DNA of 64,000 nt from Hymenobacter elongatus (GTDB lineage: Bacteria; Bacteroidota; Bacteroidia; Cytophagales; Hymenobacteraceae): the NCBI RefSeq assembly GCF_004745955.1, contig NZ_SRLD01000005.1, positions 1-64,000 of the forward strand, read 5' to 3'. The notes below the pieces were generated by a model. The model was not told the DNA's origin. It worked only from the letters and a program-made list of their open reading frames with translations, and made no database searches. The position numbers were made by a program, and so were the translations under genes. How positions within the stretch are numbered: the first letter of the stretch is position 1; the number at the start of each line of letters is the position of its first letter. Below, piece after piece: positions 35,496-44,571 of the stretch.

Positions 35496-36194
35496 ATGAA
35501 ACAACACGTGCTGCTGCTACACGGGGCCCTGGCTTCCGGCAAGCAGCTTCAGTCCCTGGCCCGCGACTTGTCGCCGCTTTACGAGGTCCACACGCTTACT
35601 TTCAGCGGCCACGGTGGCCGGGCGCTGAAACCGGCGGAGTTCAACATGGCGGGGTTTGCCCAGGAAGTGCGGGCGTTTATCCGGGAGAAAGCGCTGGCGA
35701 CCCTGCACGTATTCGGCTACAGCATGGGCGGCTACGCGGCGCTGCTGGCGGCGGCGGAAGCACCGGGCCCGATTACAACCATTACCACCCTAGGCACCAA
35801 ATTCGACTGGTCGCCGGCAACGGCTGCCGCCGAAACCAGGCTGCTGGACGCGGCCAAGCTGCTGGAGAAAGTACCACAGTTTGTGCAGCAGCTAGCCCAC
35901 ACCCACGCCCCCACCGAGTGGACGGCCGTGCTGGATGCCACACGCCACCTGATGCTCCACCTAGGCGAGCAGCCCCCATTAACGCCAGAAAAGCTGGCCA
36001 CCATCCGTATTCCGGTGCAGGTGCTGGTGGGGGAGCTAGATAAAACGGCCGACGTGGATGCCTCTTCCCTGCACGCTGCATACGTACCGCACGCCACCTT
36101 TGAGGTCCTCATGAATACGCCCCACCCTCTGGAGCGGGTCAATCCGGATGAGCTAGCCCGCAGAATTATCCGCTTTATTGAAAGCGCCGCCTAG
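35496..36194 (+). CDS. Alpha/beta hydrolase
   Basis: A 232-residue alpha/beta-hydrolase fold protein: oxyanion LLHGALASG, nucleophile elbow GYSMGGYAA (serine ~ residue 76), acid GELDKTADV and histidine in NTPHPLERV. This is the MhpC/esterase-like group; the substrate is unknown. There is no signal peptide, so it is cytosolic. It is isolated between a MITE and the converging protease gene. Confidence 0.88.
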   Translation: MKQHVLLLHGALASGKQLQSLARDLSPLYEVHTLTFSGHGGRALKPAEFNMAGFAQEVRAFIREKALATLHVFGYSMGGYAALLAAAEAPGPITTITTLGTKFDWSPATAAAETRLLDAAKLLEKVPQFVQQLAHTHAPTEWTAVLDATRHLMLHLGEQPPLTPEKLATIRIPVQVLVGELDKTADVDASSLHAAYVPHATFEVLMNTPHPLERVNPDELARRIIRFIESAA

Positions 36195-36298
36195 CAGTAG
36201 GATTATAAAATACCGAGTTTGTCCTGCTGGTTTAGCAGACAAAATTGTCCCCCACGGCCAACGGGAGCCGTGAGGGACAGGTCGGAGGATACGATAGG

Positions 36299-37366
36299 CT
36301 AATTGTGCGAGCCGTTAGAATCGAAATCCTGCACTAGCTCCGCTGAATCGGCATACATTGTTGTTTCGCGGACGTCAGCTTCTATTTGCCCGGGCGGTAC
36401 GTCCTCGTCGGTATTCCACTCCTCGGAGGAGAAGCTCATAGCTGACAGGGAGCTGCCCCGGCCTGGCTTGGGGTACACGCGCCCTGCAAAAGCGTAGTCC
36501 GTCGCATTGATATCGGGGCCGCCCAGGATGGGTTGCCCGTCGCGGGTGATAGAGCCGGGCAGCGGGTAGCACATAATGGAGGTTTGGTCGGGCGGCGTGC
36601 CCATAATGGTGGCGTCATTCAGCGGCGTTAATACCTGCTGATCGACGGTGCGCGGGTCCCAGCCCTGGGTACGCATAAAGTACTCGTACGCCTTCTGGCG
36701 GTCGATGCGGGCCACCAGCTCTTTGCGCATGTGCTCGTGCGGAAACCCCAGCGTGTGGCCGGTTTCGTGGCGTACTACCCGCCGGAACTCGGCTTCCGAA
36801 GTGTTCATGGAAAACCGCTGCAGATTCATCGTAGGCCGGCTTTTAGGAATCTGCAGCACATCGGTGCCCAAGTACGACCAATAGCCGCCGGGGCCGGTAG
36901 AGATGCGGATATGGCCGTTGGTAGCCGTTTCGACGAAAGACACGCAACTCGTTTTGGTCCAGGCATTCATGTGGCTCAGAATGCGGGTGCGTAGCGCAAC
37001 CGGCTGCCGCTCCATAAAGCTCACCGTGAGCCGCCGGGGCGTGGGGCCCCAGTATTTGCTGGTCAGCAGCGTGAGCGACAGGGGATCGGACACCAGCAGA
37101 GCCAGCTCGGCCATGGCCGCCGCTACCGGGGCATTCACCGGATTGATGGTGGAGGCCGTGTCGGCGGCTACCTGCCACAGGCGTTGCGGCAGCTGTTTGA
37201 CGGAGCAGCCCACGGCCACCGGCCCGTTCTCGTCGGCCCCGCTGTCATGCGCATCCGAGTCGTGGCCGGTGGCCGTGGTTTCCTCGGGGCTCACCCCTCT
37301 GGCTATGTCTATAATGGTCTGGAGCGCATCCTGATACCTCTTTTCATTACTAGCTTCTTTTTTCAT
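36299..37366 (-). CDS. Astacin-like (M12A) zinc metalloprotease
   Basis: A 355-residue protein. HETGHTLGFPHEH at residues 200-212 is the full astacin zinc signature (HExxHxxGFxHE), followed by a Met-turn candidate SIMCYPLPG. The region before it (KYWGPTPRRLTVSFMERQP...CVSFVETATNGHIRIS) matches the astacin N-terminal subdomain. No secretion signal or propeptide cysteine switch is obvious; the first 55 residues are polar and acidic. It lies downstream of, and co-directional with, the protease-nuclease fusion gene, from which it is separated by a MITE. The two may once have formed one transcription unit. Confidence 0.85.
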   Translation of the reverse strand: MKKEASNEKRYQDALQTIIDIARGVSPEETTATGHDSDAHDSGADENGPVAVGCSVKQLPQRLWQVAADTASTINPVNAPVAAAMAELALLVSDPLSLTLLTSKYWGPTPRRLTVSFMERQPVALRTRILSHMNAWTKTSCVSFVETATNGHIRISTGPGGYWSYLGTDVLQIPKSRPTMNLQRFSMNTSEAEFRRVVRHETGHTLGFPHEHMRKELVARIDRQKAYEYFMRTQGWDPRTVDQQVLTPLNDATIMGTPPDQTSIMCYPLPGSITRDGQPILGGPDINATDYAFAGRVYPKPGRGSSLSAMSFSSEEWNTDEDVPPGQIEADVRETTMYADSAELVQDFDSNGSHN

Positions 37367-37414
37367 GGCGTTGGTTGGTTAAGCGTGAAAATGCTGCCGG
37401 AGCAGCCTGAGCGA

Positions 37415-37549
37415 CTAAGAACCTATCCCGTCATGCTGAGCTTGTCGAAGCATCTCTACCGCTTCGTAAACAGTCCCTGACGAAGCAGTAGAGATGCTTC
37501 GACAAGCTCAGCATGACGTTCTTTTTTTCCTGTTCGGATAGCCTCTAAG
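37415..37549. mobile_element. 135-bp MITE with IS5-like ends
   Basis: CTAAGAACCTATCC at the left and GGATAGCCTCTAAG at the right (11 of 14 complementary). The right end matches the IS end at 117-130 with one mismatch. The interior is a long hairpin with TGCTGAGCTTGTCGAAGCAT arms. No clear target duplication is seen. Confidence 0.65.
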
Positions 37550-37561
37550 AAAGAGATATCG

Positions 37562-39454
37562 TTACCACACCACGTCGTCGAGCGTGACGAGATAGGGGCG
37601 TAGCGTGGCAGCTTCAGGAGTTCGGGCCAAGTGCTTGGCAAAGCCATCACCGGCTTTGAGCACCTCGGGGAAGCGGAATTCGCACCGGGCCTCCACCTCA
37701 CTCAGCGTGACCTGGTACACGCGAAACTGCTCCAAATCGAGGGCTTCGAGGCCATCCAGATTTTGGGTCAGCATAAAAGCCCGCGCCCGAAGCTTGGTGC
37801 CTTCCACGTACACCAGCACTTTATAAAATTCCCGGGGGATCTGCACTCCACGATAGGCGCGGTCTTCCGCATGAAAGATGGGCCCGCCGAACACGCTCAC
37901 GCGCAGATTTTGCACGTCTACCTGCTCGAATATGGCATCTTCCAGCTTGCCCCAGATGCCACCCTGGGAGCTTTGGTTGAAGTTCTCAATCTGGGGCGTG
38001 ATGTTGGTGAAGTAGAACGATTCGTGGTTGGCCTGCTGCGCTTCGGCCGCGCTGCCCCAGCACAGGTCGGCGCGCCGGGCCAGGTGGCCCCGGTCGAGGC
38101 GGTTGCCGGCGTAGAGTTTGTCGGTCACCTGGTATTTGGGGTCTACTGCGGGGTCGAGCACGAAGGGAATGCCCTTGCGGTTAATTTTGCGCATCTGCCC
38201 GCCATCGATATTCCAGGCTACCCACATGGCGAAGCGCCGCTCGGCATGCATCACCACCGAGAAGTGCGTGTGGCGCACCACCTCCGTAGTAGTGGCGGCC
38301 CCCACGGCATTTTTGCGGCCTGCTACCGTGAGCGTAGGCTCGGGCACCGCCACACTCAGAAACGTGGTTTCGTAGCCCCGGGCCAGGGTTTCCTCGATGG
38401 TTTGCGGCTGCACCACCGGGGCGCTGAGCACGACTTCCATTTTCTCAAACACCGACCGGGCGTAGCACGACAGCGCCCGCTCGTTGGGGTCGCCGGCGCT
38501 TTCGCCCGCGAAATGCAGCCCAGCCATGATGCGCGTAGTGCGGCCGTTATCGGCCTTAAACATCCACACCGAGCCCGAGTCGCCGCCTTTGCTTACTTCG
38601 CCGTCGGCGGGCAAATGGTTGGCATCAGGCCCTATTTCGAAGCACCCGATGGCCTGGTCGCCGATGCGGCCGCCGTAGTCGATGCGCGCAATGGTGTGCA
38701 CCCGCGTGACCATTCCGTGCGTGACGCCCGTTGTGCGCCCGCTCTTGATGACTTTGTCGCCCAGCTCCGGCTCCCCGATTTCGTCGATGCCAACGTTCAG
38801 ATCGAGAATATCGGCCTGAAAGTCGCGGCCCTCGATAGAGGCCACGGCGCAGTCGCCGGCCGCCCCCAGGTGGGAGCGCACGAGTTTGCCCACGCGGTTT
38901 TGCTCCACGCGGTTGTCGTCGTACGGCCCGGGCTGCACCACATCGTCACCTATTTGGCCCTTAGGGCCGTGCAGCACGTGCCAGTTGCTCAGGATGTAAG
39001 GCGCGCCGCTGTGCTGATCGTAGACGATGCACCCGATAGTGCCCGCCGAACCGTGGTAATTGCTCACGCTCACCCCGGGCACTATCGGGTTCACGCGCTG
39101 CTTGCGGGCGTTGGCAACGGCAACGGGCACCCGGCGGTACGCCGTCTGGTAGCTGCGCTCGATAACGTCGGTAGGCACCTGCTTCCCGTCGATGACGAAG
39201 AATTCGGGAATAAGCTCATTGTGCAAATCTTCTCTGACGCTTTCGGGGCTGGCCTTTTGCGCCACCGTAAACTGAATCGACACGGCACCGGTCGTTTGCC
39301 CGTCCTTCTCTTTGTAGCCAATGCCGACCGAAGTAATGTTGGGGTTAGTGAGGAAATCCGCACCCCGATTTCGCACGAAGGTTTTCAGCTCTTCCATGAA
39401 GGCTTCCTCTTGCGTTGCCTTGTTGTCTTGCGACTTGCCATTCGTTGTTGCCAT
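37562..39454 (-). CDS. Trypsin-like protease fused to DNA/RNA non-specific endonuclease
   Basis: 630 residues. Residues ~105-345 form a chymotrypsin-like fold with the triad His159 (SNWHVLHG), Asp201 (AGDCAVA) and Ser293 (GGDSGS). Residues ~385-600 form a beta-beta-alpha-metal nuclease of the NUC/EndoG type, with DRGHLARR at 454-461 (catalytic His457) and the metal-site asparagine in FTNITPQIENFNQ. No signal peptide precedes it: the chain starts MATTNGKSQDNK, and residues 35-100 resemble the pro-region or N-terminal domain of related secreted proteases. Start 39454 is used; the upstream extension to 39634 looks non-coding. An astacin-like protease lies downstream. Confidence 0.88.
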   Translation of the reverse strand: MATTNGKSQDNKATQEEAFMEELKTFVRNRGADFLTNPNITSVGIGYKEKDGQTTGAVSIQFTVAQKASPESVREDLHNELIPEFFVIDGKQVPTDVIERSYQTAYRRVPVAVANARKQRVNPIVPGVSVSNYHGSAGTIGCIVYDQHSGAPYILSNWHVLHGPKGQIGDDVVQPGPYDDNRVEQNRVGKLVRSHLGAAGDCAVASIEGRDFQADILDLNVGIDEIGEPELGDKVIKSGRTTGVTHGMVTRVHTIARIDYGGRIGDQAIGCFEIGPDANHLPADGEVSKGGDSGSVWMFKADNGRTTRIMAGLHFAGESAGDPNERALSCYARSVFEKMEVVLSAPVVQPQTIEETLARGYETTFLSVAVPEPTLTVAGRKNAVGAATTTEVVRHTHFSVVMHAERRFAMWVAWNIDGGQMRKINRKGIPFVLDPAVDPKYQVTDKLYAGNRLDRGHLARRADLCWGSAAEAQQANHESFYFTNITPQIENFNQSSQGGIWGKLEDAIFEQVDVQNLRVSVFGGPIFHAEDRAYRGVQIPREFYKVLVYVEGTKLRARAFMLTQNLDGLEALDLEQFRVYQVTLSEVEARCEFRFPEVLKAGDGFAKHLARTPEAATLRPYLVTLDDVVW

Positions 39455-40010
39455 AATATGGAAGAAGTAAAAGGTGTACAGCGGCGATACTGCAGCATGA
39501 ATTGCGGCAGCCCTAGAGTACTCCCAGGGCATGCAGGCGCAGCCGAGGCAGTCGGAGTTGTTACAGCAGAAAGGTGTAGAGCCAGCTACAGGCCCTGAGT
39601 GGGCCAGGCAGACGCACGTGCTACCAGCGCTCAACGGCAGGAATTACCCGAAAAAACTACGGTACGCTGGGGCGTGTCGGGGCCCGACAGCGGGAGCTCA
39701 GTGGCTCACCGGCCAGGCGCTGAATGTGTCTAAAGGATTGGTTGACCGTTACGAGGTAGTCGTCTCAACTTGGCAATACGCTGCCAAGATCCACCACCCC
39801 GGCGGCGCGGCGGGGTGTTCGATGCTTCGAGGCAATAGGTGTGGGGAGGGGTGCGTGGCAGGGGCGCGCCAGCCAGCAGATCAGGGAAACAATATATATT
39901 TTATTCAATATAAGTGCAAATAAAAACCATAATGTTTATACAAACAGCGAAATAATATTTCCCTTTACCACAAAAGCAAACCGGTCTTAAGCTGAAGGAT
40001 GGAGCAGCAA
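39455..40010. other. 556-bp gene-free region
   Basis: No supported gene. An AT-rich block at about 39889-39962, with TATATATTTTATTCAATATA, contrasts with the GC-rich surroundings and could hold the promoter or be a remnant of transferred DNA. Confidence 0.45.
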
Positions 40011-40040
40011 AAAGGCCCGTTACGTGCGTAACGGGCCTTT
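40011..40040. terminator. Terminator overlapping the end of a small gene
   Basis: AAAGGCCCGTTAC pairs with GTAACGGGCCTTT, with T/A runs on both sides. Confidence 0.75.
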
Positions 40041-40163
40041 CTTTTCATTCTCATCCGGTTTCGGGGGCTCCGGCGGCGGTGTGGGCCGGCGGCGGCGGCG
40101 GTCGGTGGTGACCAGTAGCGCCAGTGCCGTTAGCCCAAGGCGCAGCAGCCAGGTGCGGTTCAT
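40020..40163 (-). CDS. Small membrane-anchored protein (47 aa), tentative
   Basis: MNRTWLLRLGLTALALLVTT forms one hydrophobic segment, then Arg/Pro-rich and Lys/Glu-rich tails (RRRRRPTPPPEPPKP). Its ATG overlaps the TGA of the upstream lipoprotein gene (ATGA at 40160-40163), which suggests translational coupling. Its last codons lie inside the terminator hairpin, which is less usual. Family unknown. Confidence 0.4.
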   Translation of the reverse strand: MNRTWLLRLGLTALALLVTTDRRRRRPTPPPEPPKPDENEKKGPLRT

Positions 40164-40729
40164 CGGCGGCGGAAGAGGGTGTTGGTATTTTCTACGACCA
40201 GGTCGCAACGGCTGCCGCCGCTGTCGTCGCCGCAGGTAGTACCGGTAATCCGGTTTTTCTCGAAGGAGAAATAGCAGAACGAGCAGCCGACGCTGGTGAT
40301 GGTGTAGCGCTCGGAGTTGGAGTTCAGATACAGGCTTTGGTCGGAGGAAGTAATAAGCGGAATGGCCATGGAGCGGAACATGCCGTTGCGCAGGCCCAGC
40401 CCCACCAGGTAGTAGATGGGCTTATCCTTGGCTCCTTCCTGCACTTTCCGGATCATGGTTTTATCGACCACCGTGCCGTCGTTGAACTCCCGGATGAAAG
40501 CAGTAGCCAGCTGGGCGCGGGGCATAATGTACTCCACTTTTCCTTCGTTGATGCGGGCTAGCTGGGTGCTGGTGGCTTCGAGCTTGCGGCGGTTGGCTTC
40601 GTCGGGGTCGTTGGAGGGAGAGCTCATTTCCGGGAAGCCGCGCTTGCTGGTTTCGCAGGATGACAAGGAGCCGAGCAGCGAACCGGCCGCCAGCAGTACA
40701 CACACAATAGAACGGGAGGAAAACTTCAT
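40160..40729 (-). CDS. Lipoprotein of unknown function
   Basis: 189 residues; the signal ends in the lipobox LLGSLSSC (~ residue 25). The mature part has a helix-rich N-terminal half (DEANRRKLEATSTQLARINEG) and a beta-rich C-terminal half with four cysteines in GCSFCYFSFEKNRITGTTCGDD...RCDLVV, possibly disulfide pairs. I do not recognise the family. It lies 24 bases downstream of the M48 lipoprotein gene in the same direction, so the two are likely co-transcribed. Confidence 0.72.
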   Translation of the reverse strand: MKFSSRSIVCVLLAAGSLLGSLSSCETSKRGFPEMSSPSNDPDEANRRKLEATSTQLARINEGKVEYIMPRAQLATAFIREFNDGTVVDKTMIRKVQEGAKDKPIYYLVGLGLRNGMFRSMAIPLITSSDQSLYLNSNSERYTITSVGCSFCYFSFEKNRITGTTCGDDSGGSRCDLVVENTNTLFRRR

Positions 40730-40753
40730 TAGAGGGGGGCCATGGCCCTACAG

Positions 40754-41548
40754 TTAGCGGGCTTTGTAATACGTACGGGCGGTGGGCAGCTCACGCTGAA
40801 TATCTGCGATACGCGTGCCGTTGGAAGGGTGGGTCGAAAGAAATTCGGGGGGCGAGGCCTGGCCCCCGCGGGCATCCATGCGCTGCCAGAACGCAATGGC
40901 GCCATCGGGGTTGTAGCCGGCCATGGCCATAAAAATCAGGCCCAGATGGTCGGCTTCGGTTTCCTGGTTGCGGCCGTACTTGAGCAGGCCCACCGACGAG
41001 CCTACGCCGAACGCCTGCAACGCCAGCTGCTGGGTGGCTTCGGGCCGGGTCGAGAGGGCCGCCGACAGCGCCTGGCCACCAGCCTGCTGCAGCAGACCCT
41101 GACTCATTCGCTCGCTGCCGTGCTTCGCCACGGCGTGGGCAATTTCGTGCGCCATTACGACGGCCAGGCCGTTTTCATCCTGCGTAATGGGAAGAATACC
41201 GGTGTAGACGGCCACTTTGCCGCCGGGCATGCACCAGGCGTTTTCCTGCTTGTCGTCCAGCACGTTGAACTCCCAGGCGTAGCCGGCCAGCTGGTCCTGC
41301 TGGTTCTGGCTGCGGAAATAGGTTTCGACGGCCTGCTGAATGCGCTGGCCCACGCGCCGCACGGTGGCGGTTTGGGCCGCATCGGCGGAAACCCGGCTGG
41401 TTTTCAGCACTTCCTGGTACTGCTGCACGGCCAGCGCATTGATTTCAGCGTCGGAAACCAGGCTTAGCTGGCGGCGGCCCGTGATGGGAACGGTGGAGCA
41501 GGCGGCCGTGGCAACTAGGCAGCTGGCCAGCAGAAGCTTCTTTAGCAT
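40754..41548 (-). CDS. M48-family metalloprotease lipoprotein
   Basis: 264 residues. A lipobox (LVATAAC) follows a short signal. The peptidase core has VVMAHEIAHAVAKHG (HExxH, zinc), then EADHLGLIFMAMAGYNP, whose glutamate is the third ligand, and WCMPGGKVAVYTGIL ahead. This is the single-domain LoiP/YcaL/BepA-like group of periplasmic outer-membrane quality-control proteases that remove misfolded proteins. It is first in a likely operon with the lipoprotein at 40160 and the small protein at 40020. Confidence 0.9.
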   Translation of the reverse strand: MLKKLLLASCLVATAACSTVPITGRRQLSLVSDAEINALAVQQYQEVLKTSRVSADAAQTATVRRVGQRIQQAVETYFRSQNQQDQLAGYAWEFNVLDDKQENAWCMPGGKVAVYTGILPITQDENGLAVVMAHEIAHAVAKHGSERMSQGLLQQAGGQALSAALSTRPEATQQLALQAFGVGSSVGLLKYGRNQETEADHLGLIFMAMAGYNPDGAIAFWQRMDARGGQASPPEFLSTHPSNGTRIADIQRELPTARTYYKAR

Positions 41549-41725
41549 GGGTGGGGCGGGTAGAATGAGGTGTTGAAGCGGTAAGACAGGTTGTTAACCT
41601 CAACAGCTGACGAATAAGCTGCTATACGACGGGCAACGGGTAAAATGTTTGGCGGACAATCGTCCAACCGCGACGCGTGGGCTTACGTAGGCGGCATTTT
41701 GATTTTCCGGGCCGCGAATTAGCGC

Positions 41726-41733
41726 TATTTTTG
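41726..41733 (+). promoter_or_regulatory. Bacteroidota -7 box (TATTTTTG)
   Basis: TAnnTTTG match 34 bases before the FAH-family start at 41767. Confidence 0.55.
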
Positions 41734-41766
41734 GCCAACTCCCTTTTCTTCCCTTGCCTTCCCGTC

Positions 41767-42381
41767 ATGAAAATACTTTGCATAGGCCGTAACTACGCCG
41801 AGCATATTGCTGAGCTCAACAACGAGACGCCCGACGAGCCGGTTATTTTTACCAAGCCCGAAACGGCGCTCCTGCAGCGCGGCATGCCCTTCTTCTACCC
41901 CGATTTTTCCACCGACATCCACCACGAGATTGAGCTGGTGCTGCGCGTGAGCAAAAACGGCAAAAACATCGACCCCAAGTTTGCCCACACGTACTTCGAC
42001 GCCATCGGCCTGGGCATCGACTTTACGGCCCGCGACCTGCAAAGCAAGGCCAAAAGCAAAGGTCTGCCCTGGGACCTGGCCAAGGGCTTCGACGGCTCGG
42101 CCCCCCTGTCGCCGACCTTCAAACCAGTCGCCGAGTTTGCTGACCTGGCCAACATCAACTTCCACCTGGAGGTGAATGGCGAAGTGAAGCAGCGCGGCAA
42201 CTCGGGCATGATGCTGCACACTTTCGCGGCCCAGATTGCCTATATCTCGCGCTTTATCACCCTGAAAATGGGGGACTTAATCTTCACCGGCACGCCCAGT
42301 GGCGTCGGCCCGGTCAAGATTGGCGACCAGCTGACGGGCTACCTGGAGGATGAGAAGGTGTTGGAACTGTCGGTAAAATAG
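41767..42381 (+). CDS. Fumarylacetoacetate hydrolase family protein
   Basis: A 204-residue short FAH-fold protein. Metal and active-site features are FTKPETALL, IHHEIELVLRVSKNGKNI, GLGIDFTARDLQSKAKSKGLPWDLAKGFDGSAPLSP and MGDLIFTGTPSGVGPVK. These short proteins act as acylpyruvate hydrolases or oxaloacetate decarboxylases rather than in tyrosine breakdown. It likely binds Mg2+ in the cytosol. The stop is seven bases from the GTG start of the M23 peptidase gene, so the two probably form an operon. Confidence 0.9.
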   Translation: MKILCIGRNYAEHIAELNNETPDEPVIFTKPETALLQRGMPFFYPDFSTDIHHEIELVLRVSKNGKNIDPKFAHTYFDAIGLGIDFTARDLQSKAKSKGLPWDLAKGFDGSAPLSPTFKPVAEFADLANINFHLEVNGEVKQRGNSGMMLHTFAAQIAYISRFITLKMGDLIFTGTPSGVGPVKIGDQLTGYLEDEKVLELSVK

Positions 42382-42387
42382 AATCGA

Positions 42388-44376
42388 GTGCTGCATACGT
42401 CTTTCCGGGGAAAAACCTCCCTCCTGCTGCTCACGCTGCTCACCACCATGAGCCTGCGCCCCGCGCCCATGGCTGGCCAGGAGCCCGACTCCTTGCCGAA
42501 ACCCACCGCCCAGAACGACCCCACGGCCCGTCCTGCGGTGGCACCGGGCTACTTTCTGTTTCCCATCAAGCCCGGCAAGCCCAACTTTCTGGCGGCCAGC
42601 ATGGGGGAAATCCGGCCCAACCATTTCCACGGCGGCCTCGACATCAAGACCGACGGCCGCACCGATCTGCCGGTCTATGCCTCGGCCGAGGGCTATATTT
42701 CGCGCATGAAGCAGTCGGCTTTCGGCTACGGCAACGTGCTTTATATCACTCACCCGAATGGCATGACCACGGTGTACGGCCACCTGAACCGGTTTCTGGG
42801 TCCCGTAGCCGATTTTCTGCGGCGGCAGCAGTACGAAAAGCAGACCTACGAGCTGGAGCTGTTTTTCCCGAAAGACCAGTTTCCGGTGAAGCGCGGCGAG
42901 GTAGTGGCCTTATCGGGCAACACGGGCGGCTCGGCGGGCCCGCACCTGCACTGGGAAGTGCGCGACGCCCAGGACACGCAGCTCAACCCGCTGCAGTGGG
43001 GCCAGTACGCCGAAATTCAGGACCATGTGCCGCCCCAGCTTCAGGCCTTTGCCGTGGAGCCGCTCAGCATCGATGCCCGGGTGCAGAAGCGCTTCGAGAA
43101 GGCCACCTTCGTGCCCAAAGCCCCCCCGGCGGCCGGCACCACGCTGGTCTGGCCCGATACCATCAGCTGCTACGGCACCGTGGGGCTGCTGCTCCAGGGC
43201 TTCGACCGCTACGACAACGCCTGGAACAAGAACGGGCTGCAGCGGGTAGAAGTCAAGGTGAACGGGCAGCCGCTCTACACCTATTCCATGGACGGCGTGC
43301 CCCTGGCCGAAACCCGCCAGATTTCGGACCATATTGACTACGAGTGGCAGAAAACCAACGGCCGCACCCTGGAAAAGCTGTTCGTGGACGATGGCAGTAC
43401 GCTGTCGGTCTACACCACCGGGCCCAACAAGGGCAAGCTGCGGGTAGAAGCCGGCAAGCTCTACTCGGTAGACGTGCGCATGAGCGACTCGTACGGTAAC
43501 ACCACGCCGCTGCAGTTTGTGCTGCGCGGCGAGCAGCCGGCGTACTACAAAACGCGTAGCGCCGCCGTGCGCCGGGCGGCATTGCGCTACGACATCACGC
43601 GCAACATTCTCAGGATCATCACGCCCGACCCCGACACGGCCGCCCAGGCCGGCAACGTGGTGCTGTATAAAGGCAGCAAGCGACTGGCGCTGAAACCCAG
43701 CTACACGGCCCAGAGCGAAAACGTGTACCTCTACGACCTGCGCGCCGGCCTGCCCGACTCCATCCGCTTCGGCGGCATCGCCAAGCGCTTCGACCGGCCG
43801 GCGGCCATTCCGGCCGGCGTGGAGCAGGGCTTCGCGACCAGCAACATGAATCTGGCCTTTGCGCCGCGCACCTTGTTCGACACGCTCTATCTGCAAACCA
43901 GCTACAAGGAAGGCGTCTGGACGGTGCACAACCAGCGGATTCCGCTGCTGCTACCCCTGCGCCTCACCCTAAAGCCGGACGGAGAAGTGGCCGACAAAAC
44001 CCGCTCGGCGGTGTATATGGTCAATGCCCGGGGGGGCCGCATTTACCAGGGCGGCAAGTGGGACGGCAACCAGATTACGCTGCCCATCAAGTTGTTCGGC
44101 TCATTTAAAATTCTGGCCGATACCATTCCGCCCACGGCCCGCCTGACGCGCCGTGGCCCCGGCGGCCTCACCTTTCAGGTGGGCGACAACCTCTCGGGGC
44201 TGAACAGCTACACGCTGCTGATTGGCGGGCGCTTCCGGCTGCTGCGCTACGAATACAAGAACGCCACTTTATTCACCGAGTCCAACGACACCATCGGCCC
44301 GGCCCTGCGCGGGCCGGCCACGCTCCGCATCACCGACCAGGCCGGCAACGAGAAAATTCTGACGTTGAACCTGTAG
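42388..44376 (+). CDS. Secreted M23-family (LytM) peptidase
   Basis: A 662-residue exported protein starting at GTG 42388. A signal-like segment (LLLLTLLTTMSLRPAPMAGQ) precedes the M23 core: NHFHGGLDIKTDG carries the first zinc ligands, and GPHLHWEVRDAQDTQLNP the HxH and catalytic residues. Beyond residue ~210 it has several beta-sandwich-like modules (VEVKVNGQPLYTYSMDGVPL..., KLYSVDVRMSDSYGNTTPLQF) whose role is unknown. It likely cuts or remodels peptidoglycan cross-links, or is a catalytically weak division factor. GTG is chosen because no ATG precedes the signal. Confidence 0.88.
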   Translation: MLHTSFRGKTSLLLLTLLTTMSLRPAPMAGQEPDSLPKPTAQNDPTARPAVAPGYFLFPIKPGKPNFLAASMGEIRPNHFHGGLDIKTDGRTDLPVYASAEGYISRMKQSAFGYGNVLYITHPNGMTTVYGHLNRFLGPVADFLRRQQYEKQTYELELFFPKDQFPVKRGEVVALSGNTGGSAGPHLHWEVRDAQDTQLNPLQWGQYAEIQDHVPPQLQAFAVEPLSIDARVQKRFEKATFVPKAPPAAGTTLVWPDTISCYGTVGLLLQGFDRYDNAWNKNGLQRVEVKVNGQPLYTYSMDGVPLAETRQISDHIDYEWQKTNGRTLEKLFVDDGSTLSVYTTGPNKGKLRVEAGKLYSVDVRMSDSYGNTTPLQFVLRGEQPAYYKTRSAAVRRAALRYDITRNILRIITPDPDTAAQAGNVVLYKGSKRLALKPSYTAQSENVYLYDLRAGLPDSIRFGGIAKRFDRPAAIPAGVEQGFATSNMNLAFAPRTLFDTLYLQTSYKEGVWTVHNQRIPLLLPLRLTLKPDGEVADKTRSAVYMVNARGGRIYQGGKWDGNQITLPIKLFGSFKILADTIPPTARLTRRGPGGLTFQVGDNLSGLNSYTLLIGGRFRLLRYEYKNATLFTESNDTIGPALRGPATLRITDQAGNEKILTLNL

Positions 44377-44383
44377 CAAGAAG

Positions 44384-44415
44384 AAAAAAGGCGGGCCGGA
44401 TGGTTCGCCTTTTTT
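44384..44415 (+). terminator. Intrinsic terminator
   Basis: AAAAAAGGCG pairs with CGCCTTTTTT. Confidence 0.75.
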
Positions 44416-44571
44416 CATACTAAACCTGCCGTGGTCTGGCTCCGCCCGTACAGGAAGAAGCGGTAGTGTAATTTGGCTAGCTCACCCCACAGAATGCCCG
44501 TCATACTATCGTAGTCCTCCGCCAACCGAACGTTCCAGTTCGCGCTGCTTACCCTTTCTTCCCGCACTACT

